From the NCBI RefSeq assembly GCF_021474425.1, contig NZ_JAKEIP010000074.1, forward strand, positions 1 to 34,516: a stretch of 34,516 nt of DNA, written 5' to 3'. Both the position numbers and the translations under genes were made by a program. This stretch comes from Streptomyces muensis. GTDB taxonomy: Bacteria > Actinomycetota > Actinomycetes > Streptomycetales > Streptomycetaceae. Positions 1-8,402 of this stretch are shown in pieces. The first letter of the stretch is position 1. Each line of letters begins with the position of its first letter. A model generated the notes under the pieces. The model ran no database searches. It saw only the letters and a program-made list of their open reading frames with translations, and had not been told where the DNA came from.

Positions 1-2
1 CC

Positions 3-1427
3 GCCACGACCGTCACCCTGCCCCCGCGCGCCGCCCGCCACGGCGGCCGCACCGACGTCCTGGTCGTCGGCGGCGGCCCGGCCGGCACCGCGGCGGCGTA
101 CGCGGCGGCCGACGCCGGCGCGGACGTGGTGCTGGCGGAGCGGTACGGCTTCCTCGGCGGCAACGCCACCGTGGCGCTGGTCATGCCGCTGATGTCGTTC
201 CACAACGAGCGGAAACAGGCCGTGTTCGACGCGGGCGGAGCAGCCGGCCGGCTGCTGCCCACCGACCACGGCGAGGGCGAACCGGTGGTGGCCGGGTTCC
301 TGTGGCTCCTGCTGGACCGCCTCACCGCGCGCGGCGGCTGTGTCCCGCCGTCCCCCGACACCGGCTACACCGTCCCGTTCGACCCGGAGCTCTACAAGCT
401 CGTCCTCCTCGACCTGCTCGACGAGACGGGCGTGCGCCTGCTGTTCCACTCCTTCGCCTCGGCCGCGCTGCCCCTCGACGACGGCTGGCGGGTAGTGTTC
501 GAGACCAAGTCGGGGCCGGTGGTGATCGATGCCGCGGTCGTCGTCGACGGCACCGGGGACGGCGACATCGCCGCCGCCGCGGGGGCGCCGTACGAGATCG
601 GACGGCCGGAGGACGGGCTAGTCCAGCCGATGACACTGATGTTCCGCGTCGTCGACTTCCTCCAGCCGCGTTTCAACGCCTACGTCGCCGAACACCCCGA
701 CCAGTGGCGGGGCGTCCACGGACTGTGGGACCTGGTCCAGGAGGCCACCGAGGCGGGCGAACTGCGTCTGCCCCGCGAGGACATCCTGCTCTTCAGCACC
801 CCGCACCCCCGCGAGGTCAGCGTCAACAGCACCCGGGTCACCCGCGCACTCGGCACCGACGTGTGGGACCTCAGCCGCGCCGAGTACCTCGCGCGCCGCC
901 AGATGGACCAGATCGACCGCTTCCTGCGCCGCCGCGTCCCGGGATTCCACACGTCGTACGTGGCACAGAGCGGAGTGCAGATCGGCGTCCGGGAGACCCG
1001 CCGCGTCCTCGGCGACTACCACCTCACCGGCCATGACATCCTCGCGGCGCGCTCCTTCCCCGACGCCGTCGCGCACGGCGCCTACCCGGTCGACATCCAC
1101 AACCCCCGAGGCAGCGGCACCGTCCTCAAACGCGTCCCGCGCGGGCACTTCTACGACATCCCCCTGCGCTGTCTGCTGCCCAGGGACACCGACCGGCTGC
1201 TCGTCGCCGGACGCTGCATCTCCGGCTCACACGTCGCGCACTCCTCCTACCGCGTCATGCCCATCGCCATGGCCACGGGCCAGGCGGCGGGAGTCTGCGC
1301 CGCCCTGTCCGTCCGGCTCGGCCGCAGCCCCCGCGAGGTCCCCCACCACCTCGTCCAACGCGCACTCGTCCGACAGGGCGCCCACCTGCGCCTGGAGCCC
1401 CGGGACCCCGCGCCGCAGCATCCCTGA
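3..1427 (+). CDS. FAD-dependent oxidoreductase, 5'-truncated by window edge
   Basis: The reading frame is open from base 3, so the true start lies before the window. The N-terminal part carries a Rossmann FAD-binding loop (VVGGGPAGTAAA, bases about 66-100), followed by ERYGFLGGNAT. A second FAD-contact region is DGTGDGDIAAAAG near base 550. The C-terminal LLVAGRCISGSHVAHSSYR, then MATGQAAGVCAAL, is the closing FAD-binding signature of the FAD_oxidored (PF12831) family. Members of this family are flavoproteins of mostly unassigned substrate, often found beside sugar or secondary-metabolite catabolic genes. The substrate here cannot be read from the sequence. The stop lies about 50 bases before the SDR gene on the same strand, so co-transcription is possible, although that gene also has its own promoter-like sequence. 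Family assignment is firm; function is not. Confidence 0.85.
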   Translation, partial: ATTVTLPPRAARHGGRTDVLVVGGGPAGTAAAYAAADAGADVVLAERYGFLGGNATVALVMPLMSFHNERKQAVFDAGGAAGRLLPTDHGEGEPVVAGFLWLLLDRLTARGGCVPPSPDTGYTVPFDPELYKLVLLDLLDETGVRLLFHSFASAALPLDDGWRVVFETKSGPVVIDAAVVVDGTGDGDIAAAAGAPYEIGRPEDGLVQPMTLMFRVVDFLQPRFNAYVAEHPDQWRGVHGLWDLVQEATEAGELRLPREDILLFSTPHPREVSVNSTRVTRALGTDVWDLSRAEYLARRQMDQIDRFLRRRVPGFHTSYVAQSGVQIGVRETRRVLGDYHLTGHDILAARSFPDAVAHGAYPVDIHNPRGSGTVLKRVPRGHFYDIPLRCLLPRDTDRLLVAGRCISGSHVAHSSYRVMPIAMATGQAAGVCAALSVRLGRSPREVPHHLVQRALVRQGAHLRLEPRDPAPQHP

Positions 1428-1479
1428 CGACGACGCCCCCGAGTGCCGGCGCCGGGAGCGTGCCGCCTAGTCTGCGGAC

Positions 1480-2259
1480 ATGACGTCGCAGGCATACCTC
1501 TCCGAACTGTTCTCGCTGGAAGGCCGGGTCGCCGTGGTGACCGGGGGCAGTTCCGGCATCGGGCGGGCCATCGCCGAGGCCCTCGCCCGAGCGGGCGCGA
1601 GCGTCGTGGTCGTGGCCCGCAGGGAGGCGGAACTGGCGGCCACGGTCGGGGAGTTGGAGGCGCAGGGCGGCCGGGCGGCCTGGGTCGGTGCCGACCTCGG
1701 CACACGTGACGGGGTGCGAGCGGCGGCCGAGGGGGTCGTCAAGGCGTTCGGTGAGCCCGACATCCTCGTCAACTGCGCCGGGATCAACCTGCGGCCGCCG
1801 ATCGGCGAGCTGGGCGAGGACGTCTGGGACACCACGATGGCCGTCAACCTGGAGGCGCCTCATCTGCTGGGGCAGCGGTTCGGCCCCGGCATGGCCGAGC
1901 GGGGCTTCGGGCGGATCATCCACATCACCTCCCAGCAGGCGCACCGGGCGTTCGTGCAGAGCGGTGCCTACGGCGTCTCCAAGGGCGCGCTTGAGTCGCT
2001 GGCCCGTTCCCAGGCCGAGGCCTGGTCGCCGTACGGCGTCACCTGCAACACGCTCGTGCCGGGCTTCGTGATGACGCCCCTCAACACCCGTCTGTCGTCC
2101 GACCCCGAGAAGGTGGCGGCGCTCGCCGCCCGCACGATGGTCGGGCGCAACGGTCTGGCCGAGGACTTCGCCGGCGCGGCGGTGTTCCTCGCGAGCCGGG
2201 CCTCCGCCTACGTCACCGGGCAGTCGATCTTCGTGGACGGCGGCTTCTCGGTGCACTGA
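1480..2259 (+). CDS. SDR family NAD(P)-dependent oxidoreductase (gluconate 5-dehydrogenase-like)
   Basis: This 259-residue protein is a classical short-chain dehydrogenase/reductase. It has the cofactor motif TGGSSGIG near residues 21-28, an NCAG variant of the NNAG motif near residue 90, the catalytic serine in HITSQQ, and the YGVSK catalytic Tyr/Lys pair. It ends in the usual SAYVTGQSIFVDGGFSVH. The length is standard for the family. The overall pattern (SLEGRVAVVTGG at the start, VNLEAPHLLGQ in the middle) resembles gluconate 5-dehydrogenase and 3-oxoacyl-ACP-reductase-like members, so a sugar or polyol alcohol is a reasonable but unproved substrate. The chosen ATG has no Shine-Dalgarno sequence. 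A TAGTCT -10-like hexamer at 1468-1473 lies 7 bases before it, which fits a leaderless transcript. Confidence 0.9.
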   Translation: MTSQAYLSELFSLEGRVAVVTGGSSGIGRAIAEALARAGASVVVVARREAELAATVGELEAQGGRAAWVGADLGTRDGVRAAAEGVVKAFGEPDILVNCAGINLRPPIGELGEDVWDTTMAVNLEAPHLLGQRFGPGMAERGFGRIIHITSQQAHRAFVQSGAYGVSKGALESLARSQAEAWSPYGVTCNTLVPGFVMTPLNTRLSSDPEKVAALAARTMVGRNGLAEDFAGAAVFLASRASAYVTGQSIFVDGGFSVH

Positions 2260-2287
2260 GCCCGCCAGGAAGCCCCCGTGCGGTCCG

Positions 2288-2860
2288 TCAGCGCAGATCG
2301 AGCCGCATCAGGATCCGGGGGTGACCGGCCAGCACGGAGGTGGTGTCGGCGGCGTGCACGAAGCCGGCGCGTTCGAAGTTCCTGCGGATCCCGGCGTAGG
2401 CCATCGTCAGGTCGACACGGGCGTCACCGTTGTCCAGGGGGTACGCCTCGATCGCCGGGGCGCCCCGGTCGCGGGCGAAGTCGACCGCGCCGGCGATGAG
2501 GGCGTGCGTGATGCCCTGCTTGCGGTGGCCCGGGCGGACGCGGATGCACCACAGCGACCACACCGGCAGGTCGTCGACGTGCGGGATCTTGCGGTTGCGT
2601 GCGAAGGACGTGGCCGAACGCGGCGCCACGGCCGCCCAGCCGACCGGTTCGTCACCGTCGTAGGCGATCACCCCCGGAGGGGGATCGGCGCGGCAGAGTT
2701 CCGCGACGTACTCACCGCGGGCCGGCCCCACCAGCTCCCGGTTCAGCTTCGACGGGATCCGATAGCTCAGACACCAACACACGCTGGCCGTGGGTGACTT
2801 CGGGCCGACCACCGCACGGACGTCCTCGAAGACCGAGGCCGGGCGAACTTCTATGGCCAT
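2288..2860 (-). CDS. GNAT family N-acetyltransferase
   Basis: A 190-residue protein with the acetyl-CoA-binding core of the GNAT fold. WSLWCIRVRPGHRKQGITHALIAGAVDFARDRGAPAIEAYPLD contains the beta4 strand and the R/Q-x-x-G-x-A-like pyrophosphate loop (GHRKQG). The N-terminus carries CWCLSYRIP, a cysteine-rich signature I associate with a sub-group of uncharacterised GNAT proteins. FERAGFVHAADT is the usual beta6 'GF' end. It should transfer an acetyl group from acetyl-CoA to an amine; the acceptor is unknown. The gene converges with the SDR gene (28-base gap). No clear ribosome site precedes the ATG, so leaderless translation is possible. Confidence 0.85.
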   Translation of the reverse strand: MAIEVRPASVFEDVRAVVGPKSPTASVCWCLSYRIPSKLNRELVGPARGEYVAELCRADPPPGVIAYDGDEPVGWAAVAPRSATSFARNRKIPHVDDLPVWSLWCIRVRPGHRKQGITHALIAGAVDFARDRGAPAIEAYPLDNGDARVDLTMAYAGIRRNFERAGFVHAADTTSVLAGHPRILMRLDLR

Positions 2861-2913
2861 GGCACCACCATGTCACGGAACACGGCGGCCTACGGGCACG
2901 GCGGCCCCGCCGC

Positions 2914-3567
2914 TCACGCGGTGGCGTGGAACGCCTGGAGCATCTCGGCGGCCCGGGACTCGGGGATCCGGGCGAAGTCCTCGTACCACTCGCCGACCGT
3001 GTGCAGCGACCGGGGCTGTTCGAGGCAGACGAGGTCGTCGCACTCGGGGCGGAGCGCCGCCGTCGTCCGGGGGCTGCCGACGGGCACGGCGAGTATCAGG
3101 CGGGCCGGGCCGTGGCGGTGCAGGAAGCGGAGCGCCGCCGTGGCGATCAGGCCGGTGGTCAGGCCGTCGTCGACCAGGACGACCGTGCGGGCGTTGATCG
3201 ACGGGAGCGGGCGGTGACCGCGGTAGACCCGCTCGCGGTGGTGCAGCTCGCCCCGTTCGCGGGCGACGACGTCGCCGAGCCGGTCCTCGGACAGATGCAT
3301 CATGGCCAGGCTCTGCCGGTCGTACAGCGGCGGATCGTCGGCGACGATCGCCCCGATCCTCGTCTCCGGGCTGATCGGTGTGGTGATCTCGCGCGCCACC
3401 AGCACGTCCAGCGGGGCGCGCAGCGCACGGGCCACCTCGGCGGCGACGGGCACCCCACCGGGCGGCAGGGCCAGCACGAGCGGATTGACCAGATCACCGG
3501 AGTCGGCCCACTCGACCAGCCGCAGGGCGAGCTCCTGCCCGGCGTGGGTACGGTCGCGGAATGCCAC
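2914..3567 (-). CDS. Phosphoribosyltransferase-fold protein (copy 1 of 2)
   Basis: A 217-residue type I phosphoribosyltransferase-domain protein. The PRPP-binding signature VVLVDDGLTTG lies at about residues 124-134, with PLDVLVAREI and an LILAVPVGSPRTT segment as other family landmarks. I chose the GTG at 3567 rather than the longer upstream frame because GGGAGGAG lies 8 bases before it on the minus strand and the upstream residues are Arg-rich and non-homologous. With this start the protein is exactly as long as the related gene at 7741-8394 and aligns with it without visible gaps from FRDR to GEWYEDF, with roughly half the residues identical by eye. Function in this family is poorly defined; salvage or nucleotide hydrolysis are only guesses. 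Confidence 0.88.
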   Translation of the reverse strand: MAFRDRTHAGQELALRLVEWADSGDLVNPLVLALPPGGVPVAAEVARALRAPLDVLVAREITTPISPETRIGAIVADDPPLYDRQSLAMMHLSEDRLGDVVARERGELHHRERVYRGHRPLPSINARTVVLVDDGLTTGLIATAALRFLHRHGPARLILAVPVGSPRTTAALRPECDDLVCLEQPRSLHTVGEWYEDFARIPESRAAEMLQAFHATA

Positions 3568-3716
3568 GGCGCGCTCCTCCCTCGAAGATCGGCGCAGGCG
3601 CCGAGTTCCCGACGGGCGGCCGGTGAAACGGGTCAGGGCGGCCCTCGCGGAGGGGTTCGCGCACACCGGCCGCGGCGCTGTGTGTGGCCCGCCTCCGGGT
3701 GGGTACTGCGGCGCGC

Positions 3717-4169
3717 ATGACCGACATCGAACTCAAGAGCTCCGCGTTCCACGATCACGAGATGATCCCGCGTCGGCACGCCTGGGAGGGCGAGAACCTC
3801 TCCCCGCCGCTGGCCTGGTCCGGAGTGCCCGACGAGGCGGTGGAGCTGGCCCTGCTGTGCGAGGATCCGGACGCGCCGTCGGGGACGTTCGTCCACTGGC
3901 TGGTCACCGGCATCGACCCGCACACGCAGGAGCTGCCCGCCGGCCGTACGACCCCGGGCAGCCACCCGCACACCAACGGCTTCGGGGAATCGGGGTGGGG
4001 CGGCCCGCTGCCGCCGGTCGGCGACGACGCACACCGGTACTTCTTCCGCCTGTACGCCCTCCCCGCCCCCGTCTCCATCCCGGAGGCGCCCACGGCCGTC
4101 GAAGCCCACCGGGTCCTGGACGACCAGCAGCTGGCCAGCGGAACCCTCGTCGGCCTCTACCAGCGCTGA
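3717..4169 (+). CDS. YbhB/YbcL family Raf-kinase-inhibitor-like (PEBP) protein
   Basis: A 150-residue phosphatidylethanolamine-binding-protein fold. Visible signatures are the ligand-pocket segment ALLCEDPDAPSGTFVHWLVTGI (family D-P-D-A-P and H-W motifs), LPAGRTT, the GWGGPLPPVGDDAHRYFFRLYAL segment (family GYxGPxPPxGxxHRYxFxLYAL), and a C-terminal ASGTLVGLYQR. Bacterial members are small cytosolic or periplasmic proteins of uncertain role. The ATG at 3717 gives the canonical N-terminus (ELKSSAF). A longer in-frame extension upstream has no support. There is no Shine-Dalgarno sequence; TACTGC at about 3704-3709 could act as a -10 for a leaderless message. Confidence 0.92.
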   Translation: MTDIELKSSAFHDHEMIPRRHAWEGENLSPPLAWSGVPDEAVELALLCEDPDAPSGTFVHWLVTGIDPHTQELPAGRTTPGSHPHTNGFGESGWGGPLPPVGDDAHRYFFRLYALPAPVSIPEAPTAVEAHRVLDDQQLASGTLVGLYQR

Positions 4170-4239
4170 GCGCGGACCCGGGCCCGTTCACCCGGTGCGC
4201 CGGGCTGCGTTCCGGCCGCGCAGAGCGCATGGTGGTGTC

Positions 4240-4479
4240 ATGAGCACGCGTCCCCCCGTGGTGGTGCTGCCGCCGGCGTCCGACGGCGGGCGCCAGGTGA
4301 CGATCCGCGGCGAGCCGACGGGCACCGCGTACAACCTGTTCGACGTGATGGACCTGGTGCACCGCGCGGGCCTGCCCGGCAAGGACCGGGCCGTCGACGA
4401 CCCCGAACTGATCGAGTGGCGCGGCGGCGGGCCCTACGACTGGAACGCCCCGGAACCGCCCGATACGCCGGACGAGTGA
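4240..4479 (+). CDS. Hypothetical small protein (79 aa)
   Basis: A 79-residue protein starting MSTRPPVVVLPPASDGGRQV and ending in an acidic, proline-rich tail (NAPEPPDTPDE). It contains a plausible compact domain (VTIRGEPTGTAYNLFDVMDLVHRAGL). There is no signal peptide and no membrane segment. Third-position GC bias matches real genes here, and the frame lies in the same direction as, and 70 bases after, the PEBP gene. I do not recognise the family. The start is chosen at the ATG at 4240 since the alternative at 4195 adds only Arg-rich residues. It converges with the GH115 gene (21-base gap). Confidence 0.6.
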   Translation: MSTRPPVVVLPPASDGGRQVTIRGEPTGTAYNLFDVMDLVHRAGLPGKDRAVDDPELIEWRGGGPYDWNAPEPPDTPDE

Positions 4480-4500
4480 ACGCGTGCGGTGCCACCCGGG

Positions 4501-7488
4501 TCAGTAGGACCGCAGGCCCGCCGCCCGGTCCGGGTCGGGGTTGAACCGCGCGTGGTAGCTCTCCGGCGGCGCGAGGTAGCTCACCGGCAGCCCGCCGGTG
4601 TCGATGACGATCTGGTCCACCGCGATGCCCGGGTCGACCATGAAGATCCGCAGGACATGCTCGCCCGGCTCGTCCACCGTCACCCGGGCGGTCAGCTTCT
4701 CGACCCCGTCCTCCACGTTGCGGGCCCAGGCGTCACCCCGGTTGCCGGTGGCGACGGACTGGCCCGTGAGAACGGCGGCTGGCTGCTCGTCGAGCGCGAC
4801 GGCCAGCCGGCGGTGGCCGCGCTCGTCCAGGGACGGCAGCCGGAAGACGGTGACCGGGAAGGTGCCGGCGACGTCGAAGCGCACCCGGTAGCGCAACTCC
4901 GGCGCCCTGGTGGCGAAGTCGGCGGTCACCGAGGCCGCGGTCGTGGGCACCGCCTCCAGAGCGCCCGTACGGCGCCCCAGCCCCCGCACCTCACGCCACC
5001 CGGCCCCGCCGCGCGCCACCCGACGCTCCGTGTGCACGGCGTCGATCGAGACATACCCGTGGGCCGCCACGAACCCGCGTGCCCGCCGACGCGCCCGCTC
5101 ACCGTCGTCGACCACCCGCAACGGCACCTCGATCCGCCGCCCGGCCCCGCTGACGGCGACCATGGCGTCCTCGTGCGTCCCCTCGGGCAGCCGCGCCCAG
5201 TCGATCTCCACCCACACCCGGGTCTGCTCGGTGAGAGAGCCTCCCGCGGAGCTCAGCAGCACCCACGGGTGGCTCGCCTCGGCCGACCAGTCGAACGGCA
5301 GGAAACCGGTGTTGAAGACGTCGAGGAAGCGTCGGTCCCGGGTGTAGGAGGAGAAGGACAGCGGGCGGCCCGCCCCCGTCTCGTTGCCCTCGGCCGCCAC
5401 GCCCAGACCCGAGGTCTCCTGCCGGGCGATCCGGGTGACGGCCGGGCGGCCCGGCGCCTTCGGGATCTGGGAGGGGTACGGGTTGACGATCCCGTTCCAC
5501 TTCCCGCCCGCCACCTCGGTGTTGTACCGCCTGGTGAGCGCCGCCTCCTCGGCGTGGGCCGCCTCGGCCAGCTCGGCGAAGCGGTTGGTCCCGGCCCCGC
5601 GTCCCTGCCGCACCGCGAGCGCGTTGCGGTCCGCCCAGTAGTACTTCAGGTTCATCAGGTACGCGCCGTGCACGGGGTATTCGACCAGCTCGAAGAAGGC
5701 GTCCCGGAACTGCTCGGGCACCTTGGCCCCCACCGCCCGCACCCGCGCGAGGAGCTGCTCGTACGCGGCCGTCCGCCGGCCCGCCTCGTCGCCGTGGTGG
5801 ATCACCGAGAACACCCCGGGGTCGATGAACTCCGGGCGCCGCTCGGCCGCGAGCCGGTAGTACTCGCCGCGGATCGCTGCGATCTCCCGGCCGTACCGCC
5901 GGCCGAACTGCCGTCCCGACCACTCGGCCAGGAAGTCCCCCACGTCGTCGGCGCCCCACCGGTCCACGTCCCAGGCCATGTCCATGCTGAACGACAGACC
6001 GGTCTCGATCGACTTGACGTCACCGACGTTGAAGATCCACATCCGGTCGACGCCGTGCTCGTACACCCGCCGCAACTCCTGCCATACCTTGGCGAGTTGG
6101 GTGGTGTCCAGCCACAGATAGCTCTTCGGGCGGCCCCAGTAGGACAGGTGGTAGTAGATGCCGTTGCCGCCGGCCCGGCCCCGCTCGGCGTCGTTCGGCA
6201 GCTGGCGCATGTTGCCGTGGTTGTCGTCCGGCCAGATCAGCGTGATGTCGTCGGGGACCTGGACACCCGCGTTGTACAGCTCCAGGACCTCCTTGTACGG
6301 GATGAAGATCTGCGGCTCGGCCGCCGCACCGACCTCCTCGGCGAGGATGCGGCGCTGGTCGGCGATGATGTCGTTCATCACCGCGACCTTCTCCGGGACG
6401 GTGGTGGCGTACTTCGTCTCCAGCGCGCTGTCGTGCAGCCCGCGCATCCCGATCGTCCAGCTGCTCTCGTACGACGCGTTCTGTCTCGCCCGGGCTCTCC
6501 AGTAGTCGGAGATGACGGCCGGGTTCACCGTGTAGTCGTACACCGGCAGGGTGCCGTCCGCGCCCCGGTGCTCCTCGGCCCACGGCTCCCACTCATGGAC
6601 GCCGTTGCGCAGCAGGGCCTCGGGGTGGCTGGAGCCGACGACGATGCCGTAGCGGTCGGCGAGTTCGGGGTTCTCGCGGTGCTTGTTGAAGAAGTCGGAG
6701 TACGGGTGCATCGCCGGCCAGAGGTAGTTGGCCTTGAGGCGCAGGAGCAGTTCGAAGACGCGCTTGTAGGTCTCGGGGCCGATGTTCTTGTCCGGCTCCT
6801 GGGTGCGGTGCGACCAAGTGGTGAGGTTCTGCTCGTCGTTGATGAAGACACCCCGGTAGCGCACCGACGGCTCGTACCGCTTGAGCGGACCGGCGGGCAC
6901 GGTCACCGTGTCGCGGCGGGGCACGGGGACGTCGGCCCACCAGTACCAGGGGGAGACGCCGATGCGCTCCGAGGTGTCGTAGACGCCGTAGACCGTTCCG
7001 CGCCGGTCGCTGCCCGCGATCACCAGCGCCCGCTCGACCCCGGGCAGCGGACGCTCCACGACCTGCGTCACGGACGCCTCCCAGCGCCCTTTCACCCGCC
7101 TGACGTCCAGCCGCCCCTGGGCGACGAGCCGGTCGAGGACCGGACTGGCGCCCAGCGTGCCCACGAGCACAAGGCCCGCCGTCGCCGTCTCCGGCAGCGT
7201 GTGCCGCAGCACCGGCCGGACCCCGCTGACCCGCTCGACGTCCGCCTGGAGATCGCCGGCCGCGCGGATCACGGCCGGGTCGTCCGCCGTGTCGACGTAG
7301 AGCTCGACGGCGGTGCCGCCCTGTACGAGCGGGAAGTCGGGCCGGTCCGCCGCGGCCCGGGCGGACGTGGGGAGGACTCCGGGGAGCAGCGGGGCGGCTC
7401 CTGCGGCGGCCATCCCTCGCAGGAAGGCCTTGCGGGTCCACGGCCGGTCCGGGAGGGGCAGGGGGTGGGGGGTGTCGTGGTGCGGCAC
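4501..7488 (-). CDS. Secreted GH115 glycoside hydrolase (xylan alpha-1,2-glucuronidase family)
   Basis: A 995-residue GH115-family enzyme. Characterised members remove (4-O-methyl)-glucuronic acid side chains from xylan. The N-terminus has a Tat-like signal (TRKAFLRGMAAAGAA, then Ala-rich to SARAAAD) with Arg-Lys instead of Arg-Arg. The catalytic core shows YRGVFINDEQNLTTW near residues 210-222 and ELLLRLKANYLWPAM near 244-258, then GIVVGSSHPEALLR, a WPDDNHGNMRQLP loop and DRMWIFNVGDVKS, all in family order. The C-terminal region (EIDWARLPEG..., GTFPVTVFRLPSLDERG) matches the usual beta-sandwich end domain. The GTG at 7488 is preferred because AAGGAAG precedes it; the frame continues open upstream but without coding character. 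It is probably repressed through the LacI-type site at 7602-7613. Length and motif order indicate an intact enzyme. Confidence 0.92.
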   Translation of the reverse strand: MPHHDTPHPLPLPDRPWTRKAFLRGMAAAGAAPLLPGVLPTSARAAADRPDFPLVQGGTAVELYVDTADDPAVIRAAGDLQADVERVSGVRPVLRHTLPETATAGLVLVGTLGASPVLDRLVAQGRLDVRRVKGRWEASVTQVVERPLPGVERALVIAGSDRRGTVYGVYDTSERIGVSPWYWWADVPVPRRDTVTVPAGPLKRYEPSVRYRGVFINDEQNLTTWSHRTQEPDKNIGPETYKRVFELLLRLKANYLWPAMHPYSDFFNKHRENPELADRYGIVVGSSHPEALLRNGVHEWEPWAEEHRGADGTLPVYDYTVNPAVISDYWRARARQNASYESSWTIGMRGLHDSALETKYATTVPEKVAVMNDIIADQRRILAEEVGAAAEPQIFIPYKEVLELYNAGVQVPDDITLIWPDDNHGNMRQLPNDAERGRAGGNGIYYHLSYWGRPKSYLWLDTTQLAKVWQELRRVYEHGVDRMWIFNVGDVKSIETGLSFSMDMAWDVDRWGADDVGDFLAEWSGRQFGRRYGREIAAIRGEYYRLAAERRPEFIDPGVFSVIHHGDEAGRRTAAYEQLLARVRAVGAKVPEQFRDAFFELVEYPVHGAYLMNLKYYWADRNALAVRQGRGAGTNRFAELAEAAHAEEAALTRRYNTEVAGGKWNGIVNPYPSQIPKAPGRPAVTRIARQETSGLGVAAEGNETGAGRPLSFSSYTRDRRFLDVFNTGFLPFDWSAEASHPWVLLSSAGGSLTEQTRVWVEIDWARLPEGTHEDAMVAVSGAGRRIEVPLRVVDDGERARRRARGFVAAHGYVSIDAVHTERRVARGGAGWREVRGLGRRTGALEAVPTTAASVTADFATRAPELRYRVRFDVAGTFPVTVFRLPSLDERGHRRLAVALDEQPAAVLTGQSVATGNRGDAWARNVEDGVEKLTARVTVDEPGEHVLRIFMVDPGIAVDQIVIDTGGLPVSYLAPPESYHARFNPDPDRAAGLRSY

Positions 7489-7520
7489 GTGACGCTTCCT
7501 TTCCGCGCATGACGGGGGGC

Positions 7521-7573
7521 GTGGTGCGAGGGAACGACGTGACGTGGTGCGAGAGAACGAGGGAACGACGTGA
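7521..7573. repeat. Direct repeats in the GH115 upstream region
   Basis: GAGGGAACGACGTGA occurs twice exactly, at 7528-7542 and 7559-7573 (31-base period). GTGGTGCGAG occurs at 7521-7530 and 7544-7553. They lie 33-85 bases upstream of the GH115 start codon, so they are probably in its leader or core promoter. Their function is not known. Confidence 0.7.
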
Positions 7574-7601
7574 GCGTGCGTGCGTTGGCATGCGCAGGCT
7601 A

Positions 7602-7613
7602 GAAAGCGCTTGC
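7602..7613. promoter_or_regulatory. LacI-type operator candidate upstream of GH115
   Basis: GAAAGCGCTTGC has the central palindrome AAGCGCTT with extended GAAAGCGCTT, the typical CG-centred shape of LacI/GalR-family operators. It lies about 115 bases upstream of the GH115 GTG and about 130 bases upstream of the divergent phosphoribosyltransferase gene. The LacI regulator at 30271 appears to have different sites (TGACTACGTAGTCA), so the cognate regulator is probably outside the window. Confidence 0.5.
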
Positions 7614-7740
7614 CGTCCGGAACCCTAAGCCAGTCCCGTCCGAGCGGTCCAGCCCCGTGAGACGTCGGCCGGCACACGAGCACCTGGTGTGTCCGGTACC
7701 GGCGGGCGGGGTACGCGGCGACGGACGGAAGGGGAGACCC

Positions 7741-8394
7741 ATGCAGTTCCGTGACCGCAAGGAGGCCGGGCGGGAGCTGGCGGAGCAGCTGCGCGTCCGG
7801 CAGGAGAAGGGAGTCCTTCCGCATCCCGTGGTCCTCGCGCTGCCCCGGGGCGGTGTCGCGGTGGCCCAGGAGGTCGCGCGGGCGTTGGAGGCCCCGCTGG
7901 ACGTGCTCGTCGTACGCAAGATCGGGGCGCCGTTCCACGAGGAGTTCGGGGTCGGGGCGCTCGCGGGTGACGGCCCTCCGCTGTTCGACGAGCAGACCCT
8001 GTACCGGCTGGGGCTGAGCGAGGCCGATCTGGCGCCGGTGGTGGAACGGGAGCGGACGGAGCTGCGGCGGCGCGAGGAACGCTACCGGCAGGGCCGGCCG
8101 GCTCCGCGACTGCGCGACCGTACGGCCGTCGTCGTCGACGACGGGGTCGCCACCGGCTCGACCGCACGCGTCGCCCTGCGCGCCGTACGCGACCAGGGAC
8201 CCGAGCGTCTGGTGCTGGCCGTACCGGTGTGCGCGCCGGAGGCGGCCGAGGAACTGCGTCGGATGGTCGACGAGTTCGTCTGTCTGCACCAGCCGCGGCT
8301 GTTCAGTGCGGTGGGGGAGTGGTACGAGGACTTCGGCCAGCTGACGGACGCCGATGTGCTGGAGGCGTTGCGGGGTGCGGAAGGGGCGCGCTGA
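7741..8394 (+). CDS. Phosphoribosyltransferase-fold protein (copy 2 of 2)
   Basis: A 217-residue type I phosphoribosyltransferase-domain protein with the PRPP loop AVVVDDGVATGSTARVA near residues 128-142. It starts MQFRDRKEAGRELAEQL and contains VVLALPRGGVAVAQEVARALEAPLDVLVVRKIG and VGEWYEDFGQL, parallel to the copy at 2914-3567. The ATG at 7741 is preferred over the in-frame upstream start because GGAAGGGGAG lies 5 bases before it. Compared with copy 1, the PRPP loop here (DDGVATGSTA) is closer to the classical signature, while copy 1 has TTGLIA. The gene is divergent from GH115 and convergent with the CapA gene (8-base gap). The cellular substrate is unknown. Confidence 0.9.
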   Translation: MQFRDRKEAGRELAEQLRVRQEKGVLPHPVVLALPRGGVAVAQEVARALEAPLDVLVVRKIGAPFHEEFGVGALAGDGPPLFDEQTLYRLGLSEADLAPVVERERTELRRREERYRQGRPAPRLRDRTAVVVDDGVATGSTARVALRAVRDQGPERLVLAVPVCAPEAAEELRRMVDEFVCLHQPRLFSAVGEWYEDFGQLTDADVLEALRGAEGAR

Positions 8395-8402
8395 GGGCGG
8401 GT

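Noticed and set aside
4489..7512. A 1007-codon open frame on the plus strand opposite GH115
   Set aside because: It is the antisense shadow of a high-GC gene: no domain, Pro/Val/Gly/His-rich composition, and the minus-strand GH115 protein has clear family motifs throughout.
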